A DNA stretch of 64,000 nt, taken from NCBI GenBank assembly GCA_022432975.1, contig CM039505.1, positions 50,179,897 through 50,243,896 of the forward strand, read 5' to 3'. This DNA is from Begonia masoniana. Taxonomy: Eukaryota > Streptophyta > Magnoliopsida > Cucurbitales > Begoniaceae. The translations under genes and the position numbers were made by a program. Of the stretch, positions 12,516 to 28,604 are shown piece by piece; position 1 is the first letter of the stretch; every line of letters begins with the position of its first letter. The notes beneath the pieces are model-generated. The model ran no database searches. It was not told the DNA's origin and was given only the letters and a program-made list of their open reading frames with translations.

Positions 12516-12782
12516 ATGGGTTTGAAGATAGAGATGATTTGCTGCTTGTCTCTGATTCTACTGATGATTCTACTGATGATTCTACAGTCTAAAACCCAGT
12601 CTTTTGGAGCCAGCCATGGCAGAAATGGCGGAGTCGAAGGAGGAGGATCATCGTCTTCCTCAGAGCTCAACCCTGTAAGCATCCATGGCGGTTTTCAAAA
12701 CCCAGAAGCCAAACCAAATCAAATATTTGCTTCTCAGATGAGGAAAGTCAGCACAGGCCCCAACCCTCTTCACAACAGATAA
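12516..12782 (+). CDS. CLE-family signalling peptide precursor
   Basis: An 88-residue single-exon precursor in the classic CLE layout. Residues 1-29 are a hydrophobic secretory signal (ICCLSLILLMILLMIL core). A poorly conserved Gly/Ser-rich middle (FGASHGRNGGVEGGG) follows, and the C-terminal CLE motif RKVSTGPNPLHN is at residues 76-87 with one trailing Arg. The motif keeps the family's Gly, the two Pro and the His-Asn end. It has Ser where most members have Pro at position 4, like the non-Pro position in CLE20 (RKVKTGSNPLHN from memory), so a CLE20-like ligand is my best guess. Known family role: the cleaved, often hydroxylated dodecapeptide is secreted and read by CLV1/BAM-type receptor kinases controlling meristems or vasculature. 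The 5' region is unusually CT-rich. No intron is needed. Confidence 0.93.
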   Translation: MGLKIEMICCLSLILLMILLMILQSKTQSFGASHGRNGGVEGGGSSSSSELNPVSIHGGFQNPEAKPNQIFASQMRKVSTGPNPLHNR

Positions 12783-13422
12783 GAGCTTGATTTTCTCTCT
12801 CAAGCTAAGAAATTTTCTCCCCATTTTCCTTCATTTTCTCGGCAATTTTCTCTTCTCTCTTTCTGCTGAGAATCATTCCAGAATCAAACAACTTGTGTTC
12901 ATCCTGCATAATCTGTACATGAAACTCTCTAAAATTTTCTTCATTTTCGAAATATTCTTTACTTGATCTTCATAAATGAGTTTGTTGATATTATTAAATA
13001 CTTGTCTTCTTCCTTCAATTAATAATAATCAATTTGGGATGTTATTTTCTTAGGAAAATTATTACCACCTATCTGTTCTCCAATGGAGGCTTTATTTCTT
13101 ATCTTCTTTGAAATCATTATGCTTTAAATTTGCTCGCATACACTCTATTTATGTGCACTAATTACATAATTATCGCCAATTATTCTGTTCAATCAAACCC
13201 CAATGACCATCATTTAAGTTGCTAATTTTTTTATTTTCTTTTGATTTTTCATATTAAAAATAATCTAATTGTTTATATGTTTTTTATTAATTTTTGAAAG
13301 CACATATTTTTAATGTGATTATTTTTTTTATTTTGATATTCCAGTTGCAACTTTTGACTTAAATGACCAACAATCCAATAATTTTTTTCAAAATAGTTTA
13401 ATTATTTATATATTATGAATAA
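12783..13422 (+). other. CLE 3' region and AT-rich spacer
   Basis: Probable 3' UTR of the CLE gene followed by AT-rich spacer. No further coding frame or repeat ends seen. Confidence 0.5.
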
Positions 13423-14242
13423 TGTTACATTTACTTTCTTTCCAACAATATTTTATTCAAGGATAAAGTGTAATTTGGCCCCTACAATTAGGTGAAATGG
13501 GCAATTTACACTGTAAACTTGGGTAAAGTGCAATTTAGCCTCTACAACTAGGTGAAATAAGCAATTTACACCGTAAACTTAAATAATAGGCAAGAATAAC
13601 CTTAATATATTGATAATGGGCAATATGATCCTTACTGTCATATTTTCTATCAAAAAATAATATTTTTTCACTTATTCATTTTTTTTTCGAAATGCTCCTC
13701 ACTGGACCGAACTGGACCAGACCTGTTCAGCTAATTCCACTTTTGTTTATTTATTTATTTTAAATCCTATTTCTCGAAAAAAAGAAGACAGATGAATAGA
13801 ATTAAAAAAAAAAAAAAAACCAAAGTACAATTAGTCGAACCAGTCCAGTTCGGTTAGGTCCAGTGATGGGCATTTCGGGAAAAAAAAATGAACAAATGAA
13901 AAAAATATTACTTTTTGATGGAAAATATGACGGTAAGAGCCATATTGCCCATTATCAATACATTAAGGTTGTTCTTGCCTATTATTCAAGTTTACGGTGT
14001 AAATTGCTCATTTCACCTAGTTGTAGGGGCCAAATTGCATTTTACCTAAGTTTACGATGTAAATTGTCCATTTCACCTAGTTGTAGGGGCCAAATTACAC
14101 TTTACCCTTGATTCAATTAAGGTACAACTAATGTAGTAAATTATAATTTATTACATTAATTGCACTAATAATTATTTGACACATCATAAAATATTTTAAG
14201 GTAGTACAATAAAAGAGTAAACGTAGAATTATTAATTTTAAA
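13423..14242. mobile_element. Older MITE split by a MULE-type MITE
   Basis: The outer ends read aataatgttacatttac (from about 13426) and agtaaacgtagaattatt (to about 14236), an inverted pair typical of a MITE family found many times in this window. The two halves are separated by the 13461-14107 element with its 9-bp duplication. The right half also keeps the family's central TTTGACACATCA-like stretch. Confidence 0.6.
13461..14107. mobile_element. MULE-type foldback MITE
   Basis: Long inverted repeats (about 190 bp per arm) begin GGATAAAGTGTAATTTGG at 13461 and end with its near-complement at 14107. Each arm contains two tandem ~60-bp subunits built around 'caatttacac..gtaaac'. The centre has a second inverted pair (gaactggaccag / ctggtccagttc-like). 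It is flanked by a 9-bp target duplication with one mismatch (tttattcaa at 13452-13460, ttgattcaa at 14108-14116), the length expected for Mutator-like elements. No coding capacity. Confidence 0.82.
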
Positions 14243-17048
14243 AATGATTATTTTAAACAATTATTTATGAAATGATTTTGTGAAAGTTAACATTAGTGAG
14301 CGATTGACTAAAGTCTAATGTAGTGAGATAGGATTAAGCCATCCACTTACGACTTTTTTTTGCGTTGTGTAGTAGAAATGATTTGAGGGGGGAAGTAATT
14401 GTGTTGTCAACTCATCTTAATTTTCCTTGTCTTTAATGATAATAAGAAGGACCCACTCAACCAATGGTGCCAAATTGACACTCTATCCATGCTAGTTAAA
14501 ATTTTGGCTCGTGAACGAACGAGTTGAATCGAGTCGAATTGACACCTATGTACTAGATTTGGACGGGTTGAAAAGCTTAACAACGTTATGTATTTTTCTC
14601 ATAATTTGTGACCTGTAACTCAAATTAAGCTCTGGTTAAACTCGAGATCGACTGATAGGCCTCGGGATAGACCAACACTGAGGCGCACCCGAACTCGTGT
14701 GGTCTGTGATCAGGTTCATGGGTCTTGAACCTCAAGGAGATCTGATTTTTAGCTCAACGATGTAGCACTCAGGTAGTTTAAAAAAAAAAAAAAAATCATG
14801 CTAGCTATTTGTATAGAAACGAGTAGAAATCAAGTAAAAATAGAATAAGAGTAATTAATTAAATAAATAAATAAAGATTAATTAATTAAATTAAATTAAA
14901 TGACGGTGACAAACGTGAATATCAGATTTGAGATTTCCAACAATTATTATTATTATTATTTATATGATTTTTCAAAAATACCATTTCATTTAATTTTACT
15001 TCTATTACACCAATCAATAGCATAAAGAAATGGGCTTGCTTCGTTTTAGCCTCGTCATCGTCAGGCCCAATTTGATGGGTTTTTTCAAACCCAATAATGG
15101 TTCGGTCTAACTTTAGACCAGACTTAGACTTAATTTGGCTTAAAAAATTTATTTAACGGGTCAATCCAAGGGAAGTACGAATGGAAGTCGGTTAAGCGGA
15201 CTATTGTACAAGCAGCTCAGCCCCATCAACTGGCAGGGCCGACCAATTTAAAGAATTAAATTAAAGAATTAATCTCCATACTTTTTGAATTGTAAGAAGA
15301 GATAATCTTCATTGTTTTGAACATGGTATCATAGCATAACATAGTTTTGTGATTTTTTTCTGGAACGGTCTTTTATTTATCGTCTTCGGTTACTTCTGCA
15401 ACGATAAATGGAATATGAAGAGGGAAGAAAACCGAGAAATGAAGAGGGATTTCTGCGATTTAGTGCAAATATGACGAGACTTTTAGACGATACTAAGTTT
15501 GTTTAATTGTAATCGGATATGTACTAAATTATGGAGATTGCCAATCGAGAAATATTTGCTCCTGTAAAAATTAATATAGTAAGAATTTTATCGTCGTTAA
15601 TCATGAAATCTAGATTGGAATTCATTGTTTGGTTGAATAAGAGATTTACACGAAGATTACCCCAAATTTTAGCTTAAAGCCTCGAGTATGGTTACGGAAA
15701 TTTACGCAAATTATGGTGAAGACGAAATAGAAATGAAGTCACCGGGATCGTACCTTGTTTATTAAACATTGGAACTCGACGCTCGTGAATATAGATTTTA
15801 CAATTAAAAGGGTAGATTCATTTTCTCTTTCAATCTACATCGAGTAGGTGTCTCATTCTTCAAACTTCCTCCTTAATTTAAGCAAAAAAAAATCATGAAT
15901 TTTGTTATGATGGGTCACCTAACATCAAATAATATTAAGAATATAAGTAGGTCCATTGTTGTTCATCTTTTGCTAAATCTAATCGATACAAGAGCTAGCA
16001 AAAAACTTATGATATTTTTTTTGTCAAATTCATTGTATTAGTCGAAATATACACGAGCAGACATCATCACTTGTTGTAAACGTACAAAATATCCGAGTTT
16101 AAACGGAAAAAACAAGACATGATTGCATAGTTGAGATGTAAATTAAGATGAGAAATGTTAAAATCTTGAAAATGTTGGCAAAACCTAGAGAGAGAGAGAG
16201 TATTAGTTAGATTAAAAAGTGGGTATACCAAAATTTAATCCCTGCTTATCAAACTATAAAATATAACTAGAATTGCATCTACACAAATATTTAAAGATAA
16301 ATATTAATAGAGGTTGATTTTCTTTTTGTTGCATCATACAATTATTCATCAAGACTCGAGAAGTCTATTGTACGACATGGTTGAAGAACAAAATTATGAA
16401 TGTTTTTCGAAAAACTATGGTGAACGGAAATAATTTACCTTATTTATTTTATATTTTTATTAGAGTTTACGTCAGGTCATTGTTCGTCGCACAATAATTT
16501 TTTGTAATTTCGATTTCATAGCAATATCTTTTTCATCTGATTATATTTTTATAAGAATTTTTTAGGTAAATATTTGTGTTGTTTACTCATTTTTCTCTAT
16601 GTGTTTATCGTTTTCAAGTAATAACAATAATAACGAAGTGATAATCTATAGTTTGCAAAATTATTTAGATATATCAAAACCATGGTCTAAAAAAGACATA
16701 TTTTGTATTATTAATTTTTCTATAAAAATAGGGTAGGTTGTAAAGGAGTTTGACTTCTAAATTAGATGATTCTTTACTTCAAACAAAATCTTCTTCAAAC
16801 TATGACCCCCTCATCTTCTTTATAAACAAATTTGATTATACAAATTTAGTTATCATTAGGGAGATTCTTCGTGACGTCGAGTTGCGACAATTTTTTATGG
16901 GTTATCACATTGTTTTAACGAGTTGCAAACAAAGTAAAAGTAAAAATGAACATTAAAAAAGTAGTTGATAACCTGAATTTCTACAAATTTCATGAATTAA
17001 AAAAGATTACAGTGTATGATGATATGATGTTATTAAAATATCAAACAA
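14243..17048. other. Intergenic, nothing recognised
   Basis: AT-rich spacer with short poly-A/T runs and a small GA repeat near 16190. The only frame, 68 codons at 16750-16956, resembles nothing known. I see no conserved domain, RNA gene or clear transposon end. Confidence 0.5.
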
Positions 17049-18654
17049 TAATCCGAAGGGTAATTAACAAAAAAATCCTTAAACTATAAGGCCATAAACA
17101 AACTCACCCTTAAACCATGTCTATTAATAGGATCACTCTTACACTATGGTCCGTTAACAAAACAACCATTGTCATCTAAATGTATGTTAAAATTTTGTCA
17201 TGCGGGAGCCTAGTTTTAGAGAGCGAGATCCCGCTCTATGAGTTTTTGCCTAAGAGCAAGAGCCTGCTCTGCAACAACGGATCCCACCCTTTTTTTACTT
17301 TTGGAGCGGAATCTCGCTGTCAAAGAGCGGACTCCCGCTCTTAGATACTGTTTCTGGAGCGGGATGTAATATCCGGCTTGTACGGACTACGGATATAATA
17401 TATTATATTATTATTTTATTATATAATGACATTTTTTGGTAAATATGTCAAATCAGGTCCGTTTTACGAAAAGAAAGCGTCATCACGATCCTAACAAATA
17501 ATTAGAATTTTAAGGAATTTTGGAGAATTTTCGGAATAGTGACGCTATATTCTGAGCAATTACCACTATTGTAAAGTAAAGGACGTTTTAGTAAAAATAG
17601 CAAACGAAGTCCAAATTGCAAACGAACGGTCTTAATAAATCTCAAATAATAAGTTAGACTTATTGGTGAAGTAAGGACATTTGGAGAAGTCGAATGGTTG
17701 GACGATTAACGAAACGAAGGACGAAACGAATATATAATTAAAGCTAAGGGCAAAATAGTAATTTTGTAAATCATTTTTTTTATTAAAAAGGCAAAGCCTT
17801 CTTCTCTTCTCGGCAGAATGCCCTCCCCTCCCTGTTTCTCTCTTCCTCTCTCTCGCGAGCTCTCTGGCCGCCAAGGTTTCAAGCGATCCGACCTCCGTTT
17901 CTCCTCCCGTTCGTCTTCCGTCCTTCACGTTTTCTCCTTCAATCGTCATTCTAGGTATGTCTCTGTAGTTTTAGAACGTTTATTTCGAGTTTTACGGAGT
18001 TATACGTTTAGGGTTTTCGTTAGGTTTTCGATTAAAAACTCGAATTAGGGCTCGTAATTAATAGGTTAGCCTTGATTAAGTATGTATTGCACGTATTTGA
18101 CGTTATTGGACGAAGTTTAATTGATTTGCGAAAAAGTTTAAAATCCGAGAATTTTAGGGTTTTCGGAAAATTCGTGAATTGGATTTCGGAGTATCGAGCG
18201 TAGATTAATGGATTAATTGCCTCGATAAGTTAAGCTGAAATGTTAGGAAATTTCCTTCGGTTAAAGTTTTGATAATTTGGACGGTTAGTGATTTAGAATC
18301 GAATTTAACGTCAATATTGCATGTTGATTAGGTAATCAGAGCTCGTGGACGAAGCTTGGATTGCAGCGTGCACGAGGTAAGTTCTCGTGATTCTTCTCTG
18401 GCCGATTGGCCTACACCATACGTCGTGGTCTCGAGGAGTTTGGTGATGCACTATGTTTATTTGTTTTGGTTGGGTAGACAGGTTTAATTGTTTTATAGGT
18501 TATAGGTTGTGTGTTTTATAGTCTTGATGGTATATATGTTATTGTTTACCTTATGGCATATTGAACTGTTCACGCATCACGTGTTTTAAAGAAAAGCATA
18601 GAAAATGAATTTCCGCACATTGTATAAAGATAATGCAAAGAATAAAAACGGTCT

Positions 18655-18965
18655 AAAGGCTTATAGTATTTCGGCCGAAAGGCTTACAGTATAGCGGCCT
18701 AAAGACTTATAGTATGTCGGCCGAAAGGCTTACAGTTTATCGGCCGAAGGGCTTACAGATTATTGGTCATGCGAGGTGGGGCTCAGGCACGGCTGTACGT
18801 TTTGTAAGCGTGCACCCCCCGCCTCTAGCTGGAAAGAGTAGTCCGCCCGCTGGATGAGCTCTCTCCGGTTAGAGGGATAGGATCTCGGTGACACCTACAA
18901 TGCATAGCATGGCATAGCACAGCATAGCATGGCATAGCACCGCATAGCATAGCCTGGCATAGTAC
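18655..18965 (+). repeat. Tandem repeats inside solo LTR A
   Basis: Two arrays. 18655-18770 holds about five units of ~29 bp around 'cggccgaaaggcttacagt'. 18900-18962 holds about six ~10-bp units of 'gcatagcatg' type. The corresponding part of LTR B is much shorter, so the arrays expanded or contracted after the copies split. Confidence 0.75.
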
Positions 18966-19565
18966 TTGCATTTACGAGTCTTACTGAGATTTTATCTCAT
19001 AGTGTGTTGTATGGTGTAGGTGACATAGATTTCGAGAAACCAGGTGAGGATGGGATTCCTTCTCCTGAGGCATGAGTCCGGTTGATCGAGGGTGGCTGCG
19101 GTGGTGTGCTGGCGCAGTCGAGGCTCACCTGACCCGTGGGGACGTATGTATAGGTTTTGAGGGTCTTTTTGGGATATTTTGGGCTGATAGCTTTATAGAC
19201 ATTATAGGATGTTTAAATAATGACATTTGTTTTGGAATTCTGGAACTGTTTGGTTTAAACTGTATTTAACGTTATAGAGATGTTTTGAAATGTATAGAAT
19301 GTTATGGATAGTCTCGATTTTTAGATACGTTCATGCAGTTGGATTTCGCAAAGTCCGTTGCTAATTGGTAGAGTTCTGGTCGTAATCAAGTTGAGTTTAG
19401 GTTACATGATGAATGCATGTTATTGGTGATCATGGGTGTTAAAGGGTGATATGCTCTCTGGAAATCGGATTCCAGAGAGTGTTTAAGTATTTGCTCTCTG
19501 GATTTCAGAGAGGACTTGTGAAAATGAAATAGAAAGGGAAGTGATAGAAGGAAATCTAATGAAGA

Positions 19566-19790
19566 AAGGTGGGATCGCTGCAAGGGAGTGCAGCGAACGA
19601 TCTCTGCAGCAATGCAGAGATCGATCGCTGGCAGCCGAAGGGCTGCCAGCGATCAAGCGCTGGCAGCAGGGAGCTGCCAGCGACTGGTCGCTGGCAGCAT
19701 GCCAGCGCCCGATCGCTGGGCAGACATGCTGCTCAGCGATCGTGCGCTGAGACTGGTCGCTGGTCAGCGACCAGTCGCTGCTTCTTCTCC
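19566..19790 (+). repeat. Hairpin cluster inside solo LTR A
   Basis: A run of at least five palindromes built on a GATCGCTG unit with different stems, for example gctggcagcc..gggctgccagc, cgctggcagc..gctgccagcg and actggtcgctg..cagcgaccagt. It sits about 260 bp before the LTR end, exactly where LTR B has its own array (55560-55755). Confidence 0.8.
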
Positions 19791-21296
19791 GGCCGAATTG
19801 TCAATACTGCCCTCCCGATTGTTTTCTTCTGTTTTATTAGTTTAATTGATTTAATTTAATTGTTTTACAGGTTTTATTTTAAATGGTTTTAAAAGTTAGA
19901 TTTAAATTCCGATTTCGATTCTGGTTTCGATTTCGGTTTAGTTTCCGCTTAGAGTCTATTTAAAGTATAGAGTTTATTTAAAGTAATTATTGGGATAAAA
20001 AAAAATATATAGTACGGAATTACGGGTACAGTATTAGGGTCGTTACACGGGATCCCGCTCTCTACGGCTAGCTCCCGCTCCTTAGACAGTATATAAATAA
20101 TATGGTCAATATCTCTTATACGCACAATTTTTTCTCTCAAGACAAAATTTCTCTTCTGCTCGTTGTTGTCATTTGGAATGGGATTCTGCTGACGAAGGGA
20201 GGGATCCCGCCCACTGTCATGTTTTTTTATTCTATAAAAAATAAAGATACTTCTGAAACAGGGAAAAATTTTCTATTGTTCTATACCTGTATGATTCTTT
20301 TTTCTGAGGGTATATGTAATTTAGGAATTAGGACCCGACGAAACTGTGTAGCATTGTAAATGGAAGAAACCAAGTCTTCGCATGAATTTGAATCTCTTTT
20401 ATGGATTATTTGCAAATCTAGTAGTCTAATTTGTATTTGAAGTTTTACCCATTTGATTTTTAGGACGAAGTCATGCCATTTGAAGGAAGGTCTAGAAATT
20501 GTGGCTTTGAAGTGAAGAGAAGAAACAGTAAAGATGTATAGAGAGAGAGCGAGAGCGAGAGAGATAGAGAGAGAGTCTTGGAAGACATGCAAAAAAGTTT
20601 CATTCAATTCAGAGTGGAAATAAAGTTTGAAGAGTTGAGTATCTATAGAAGAATCGTGGTGAGATGGAATCAAATGTGAGCTCTCGTTAATCATATACTT
20701 GTGGATTAAGATTCTTCGAAGGATAGGAGCAGTGGAAGTAAAGTTAAAACACCATGATAATTTATTAGGCAGTAGGCAAAACCATGTTTATAGAATATGA
20801 ATAGAACGTAAAAACAACTCTAAAAACAACGTACACTATCTTTGGAATGGGATCTCACCCTTCGTTAGTGGGATTCCGCTCCAAATGACAATAACGAGCG
20901 GATGAGAGATTTCGCCTGGAGACAAAAAATTATGCGTAAAAGAGATTTTGACAACGTTGTTTATATATTGTCCATGGAGCGGGAGCTTGCTGTAGAGAGT
21001 GAGATCCCACTCCAGACACTGTGTCTAAGAGCGGGAGCCCGCTCTTCGACAATGAGATTCTGTTTTAGAAGGAAAAAAAAGAGAAGGAGCCCGCTCTCCA
21101 ATACCGGGCTCCCACATGACCAAATTTTAACGGACATTTAGATGACGATGGTTACTTTGTTAACGGACCATAGTTTAAGAGTGATATTGTTAACGAACAT
21201 AGTTTAAGGGCAAGTTTGTTAATAACCTTATAGTTTAAAGATTTTTTTTAATTACCCTAATATAAAATAGAAAATCAAATAATTAGATACTAAAAC

Positions 21297-21494
21297 TTGA
21301 GTAATGCTACGTCTACTCTCTTATTCTACACTCTTAAAAATCACTGACGTATCAATTGATTCAATTAATGTAATAAATGAACTATTTATAATTTATTATA
21401 TTAATTACACATTAATTACATCAATCATTGTTTGACACGTCAGCAAGAATTTTAAGACAGTATAATAAAAATGTAAACATAACATTATTCTTAA
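21297..21494. mobile_element. MITE, dispersed family (best copy)
   Basis: The ends form an inverted pair (gtaatgctacgtctactc... and ...aaatgtaaacataacattattc), with the central block tttgacacgtcagcaagaat shared by other copies. About 200 bp, non-coding. Related copies lie near 21760-21930, 22392-22530, 22630-22770, 39085-39230 and 51426-51545 (partial), and in two CRK introns and the F-box gene. Confidence 0.65.
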
Positions 21495-21499
21495 AATTT

Positions 21500-23700
21500 A
21501 TGTGAAAAGTCCTACCAGAAAAAAAAAATCATTGGCTGAAATGGAAAATTTACTATAAAATAAAAATACGAGTTATGTGATTTAAGCTGAATTTATGGAG
21601 GATTTTATACTCTAATTGTATCTCTTAATTCTTATTTAACAACGTGAAATACATTAATTAGTACAATTAATATGATAAATTATAAATAATTAAATAATTG
21701 AATCAATTAATAAGTGTCACAAAAGGAATAATTAGATGATAAAATTAGAGAGTCAACGTAACATTATTATAGAGAATTACGTTTACACTCTAATTTTATC
21801 TAATTTTTATAGAACTTATTAATTGATATAATTAATATGATATATTATAAATAATTAAAATAACTTATTAATTATACTAATTAATGACTGTCACGTTACG
21901 TAAGAATTAAAAAATAATCTTAATATTGAATAACTAAAAAAAATCTTAAAACTGAATGCAAGATTTTGAGTCTACCTACACAAAAATGGAGTCATTAAAT
22001 TCTCACATGTCTAATGTGTTAGATGCTATGTTACTTAGACACAACATTATTCAGTCACGTGTCATCCATCATCCATTGCTATTATAGTCATTGTAATTTT
22101 AATTTCTTCAAATGATTATTTTAATTAATATTAAATTAAACTTACAAAAACTATACATAGACTTGATATTTAAACTTGAAAAAGATGTGGGTAATTTTTT
22201 GAAAATTAAATAAAAAAAAACTAGATTCTTGCAAAATTCAAAATACTTGGTAGAAAGGTTGAAAGTATGAGTAAGTATCTATTCCTTATAGCCCACAACT
22301 ATACAACATTATCAAAATGTTCAATATATTCATTTAATTAATCCCAATCAATCATTCATAATATTAAAGATATAATTTTTTAATATTGAATAATTTTATT
22401 TTTACTCTTTTAATCTAATATCTTAAATTAATTATTTATAATTTATTACATTAATTACGCTTTAATTACTCAATAATTGTTTTCACAGTATTTTAAAAAA
22501 CGTAGAGTAAGAGGGAAAGTAGTCTGACTCTTACTAGAATTATCATAAATATTATATTAATTTATATTTTGAAATAATTAACTATTTAATTGAATTAAAC
22601 TCTTTCAATATGGTATGTTTAACATGATAAAGTTAATTATATTAAAGTGCAATTAATATAATAAATTATAAATAGTTAATTTATTACATTAATTGTATCA
22701 ATCATTGCTTGACACGTCAACAAATATTTTAAAATGGTAAAATAAGAAGGTAAACATAATATTATTTTTTTAAAAATAATTTATGGTCGGACGAATAATT
22801 GATTTGGAAGATTGGATGATAGTGAGTTATACTACTTTAACTATGACAAAATATTATTGAGATATCAAAGAACAAGACGTGCTTCTATTGTTCTTGATCG
22901 ATAATATTGTTTGTTTTCGATCAACCGTTGTTGAAAAACTAAGTAAATGAACTCATCCGAGGCTTGGTCCGCTGGAACCATGATATGGTCTAGGCTCCAC
23001 TCCAGCCCAAGCATATTCTGATTGACCTTATTCAAGACTTTTGTTTAGGGTCAAGTCGACGTAGATTAAAAAAAAAATTTAAGGTTGAGTTTGTCACTTT
23101 TGTACCATCATGTTAATATTTGATATTTTTGTTTTAATTTGTAAACTATGATAATGGCCGAGATGTCAGGGTCGTGACGCCATATTAAAACCTTTGAAAG
23201 ACGAAAGTTTTGACACTACTATGCAATATATCCAAGCCTTAACTTTAATATCTCGAGTCGTGATTCCAAACCTTTCGAGTGGAGAATCCAACATCTTGAG
23301 TCATGACCTGAACATTCCAAAGTGTAACCTCAATTATATTATGCTAAGTCTACGTGAGTCACAATGCTAGCTCTGCAGTGGTCGACCTTCGAACTAACTT
23401 TTTGCCAACTCAATGGATAAAGTTCGACTAATTCTTTTAAATTTAAGTTCAAGTTTAGTTCAAAGTCAAAGACGAGGTCTCAACTTGTTATTAACACAAT
23501 AAAAGTTCGGTTTAAGGTTAGATTTGTCCAATCGAGGTGATGAGTTTCAAAATGAAACTACATGAATATGTATATTTTTTTTATTATTCGATAATTCTAA
23601 AACATCCTTATTCTAGTCGAAACATGATAATAGAAAGAAAAAAACTCTAAAATGAAGAACATGGAAATAGAGAGAAAAAAACAAAAACAAAAGGGATTTC
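21500..23700. other. AT-rich spacer with MITE remnants
   Basis: Contains several fragments of the MITE family described at 21297 (about 21760-21930, 22392-22530, 22630-22770). The rest, including 22850-23700 upstream of the kinase gene, shows no coding frame or domain. Confidence 0.5.
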
Positions 23701-24425
23701 AAAGCAGGTCAAAGTTCATGGTTTCTTATTACAAAGTTGATGAAATACAGTGTGTCAATGGAGGGAGGCTCAATAAGGACAGCCTGTAAGGATTTAAGCT
23801 CAACCCCACTCTCATTATTAGTTGAGAAAACCAACAAGAAAACCAAAAATGGAGGAAGGAAAAAAAATTTGGCACAGAAAAAACCCATTAACAGAAAAAG
23901 CTTACAAGAAAGCAAGAAAAAGGGAGGATTGAGTGAAGAAGGGCTACTTTCTTTTTCTTTTCGTGTTGCCTCTACTCAGCATCTTTTCTTCGCTTTCGCT
24001 TTTCTTCTGTTGGAATTTTGTCTGTTTTAACTGCGTTTTCTCGCTTTGATTCTTTTCATCTTTTTCCTCGTCTGGTTTTGCGATTTCTTCTGCTTGTTTT
24101 GTTAAGTCTTTTAATGGCTTTTCTTTTTTCTTTTTTCGTTTTTTAGGGTTGCTGGAATGTAGGTTTTTCGTTGATTTTCTCTTTCTGGGTTTCTCCGTTT
24201 TCGTTAGATTTCTTCGAATTTGTCGCTTGAAACCATTATCTGATGGCTTGGCGTAGTATTTTTTTAGATCTTCAGTGTCAGTTACTGTGGATTTCTACTC
24301 CAATCGTCACTTTAGCTGTTCCAGAGGTCTAAATTCTGTGATTCTTTGTTTTCACTCGACACATCTTAACTTATTTTCCATTTTGTTGCTCATTTTCTTC
24401 TCACTCTCCCTGGGTTTCCGATTCT

Positions 24426-27996
<3,571 letters not shown>

Positions 27997-28595
27997 ACAC
28001 GTTCGATCCGCCATAAACTAAGTTTGCCAAAGAGAAAATCCGAGATTTTGTGACACAGAACGCGATGCAAGTTCGGAAACTCTAGAACTGCATGAGATTA
28101 ATTGGCTTTTTGAAGGCATTTGCAGTATGTTCTCTTGTCATGAAATCTTGTAATATTATAACATGTAATATTTAATAATATTACATTTATTATTAAGAAA
28201 AGCCCAAATCGAACCCATCGACGCGAGTCAAACTTGAAAAACTTTGACTTACTGAACTTAACCGAATCAAGTAAGTCTAATTAGTTCGTTTAAAAAAAAA
28301 ATCAACTTGAATCGGTTTACGAGTTAAACGAGCTGAGCCGAGAGCTGGCTAAATGAAATTTTTAATAAATATCTTATAAACAGATATTTACTTCCGAGCA
28401 AAAATACATCAATACAGAATCTGTCTCAATCAAAGGTCGTGATGGGCACACGTCACCTCAATAAACTACTACTAACCGTCAATATATCTTTGGGTTCCCC
28501 TTAGACAAAGAGCCTAGCTATGCGGCGCTGCCAAGTGGCAGTTTTTCGCACGTATCAAGAGTCCCTATTCGTTCTTTCGCACGTACTAAGCGTCC

Positions 28596-28604
28596 TATAA
28601 ATAG
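28596..28604 (+). promoter_or_regulatory. TATA box of the phosphatase gene
   Basis: TATAAATAG, a near-consensus plant TATA box about 745 bp before the phosphatase start codon. It fits a first noncoding exon of about 28630-28697 with a donor at 28698, spliced to 29298 just ahead of the ATG. The noncoding exon is my inference from splice-like sites. Confidence 0.55.

Larger units (their letters stand above)
17365..20047 (+). mobile_element. Solo LTR A, 2.68 kb, same family as LTR B
   Basis: Begins TGTAATATCCGGCTTGTACG and ends GGTCGTTACA, with an exact 5-bp target duplication cggga at 17360-17364 and 20048-20052. There are no internal gag/pol, PBS or second LTR, so it is a solo LTR. It is clearly homologous along its length to LTR B (53430-56004): same start, same region around 18350-18420, same ending. 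It carries its own tandem repeats near 18660-18770 and 18900-18965 and a hairpin cluster at 19566-19790. Long LTRs of this type are usual in plant gypsy chromoviruses, but the family is not proven here. Confidence 0.9.
17058..21257. mobile_element. Long-TIR DNA element (MULE-like), split by a solo LTR
   Basis: Inverted repeats of about 150 bp start GGGTAATTAACAAAAAAA at 17058 and end at 21257, sharing blocks such as CACTATGGTCCGTTAAC versus its complement and CATCTAAATGT. Inside both arms is a run of palindromic GAGCGGGATCCCGCTC-type motifs. Without the inserted LTR the element is about 1.5 kb. Candidate 9-bp flanks (taatccgaa / taatataaa) match only 6 of 9, so the superfamily is tentative. 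A 137-codon minus frame at 20281-20694 is unrecognised. Confidence 0.68.

Noticed and set aside
18655..18965. Regular repeats that could suggest a CRISPR array
   Set aside because: The context is a plant LTR; units are directly adjacent with no unique spacers, and there are no cas genes.
20281..20694. 137-codon minus-strand frame
   Set aside because: No recognisable domain, biased low-complexity content, and it sits inside the TIR element at 17058-21257; not called as a gene.
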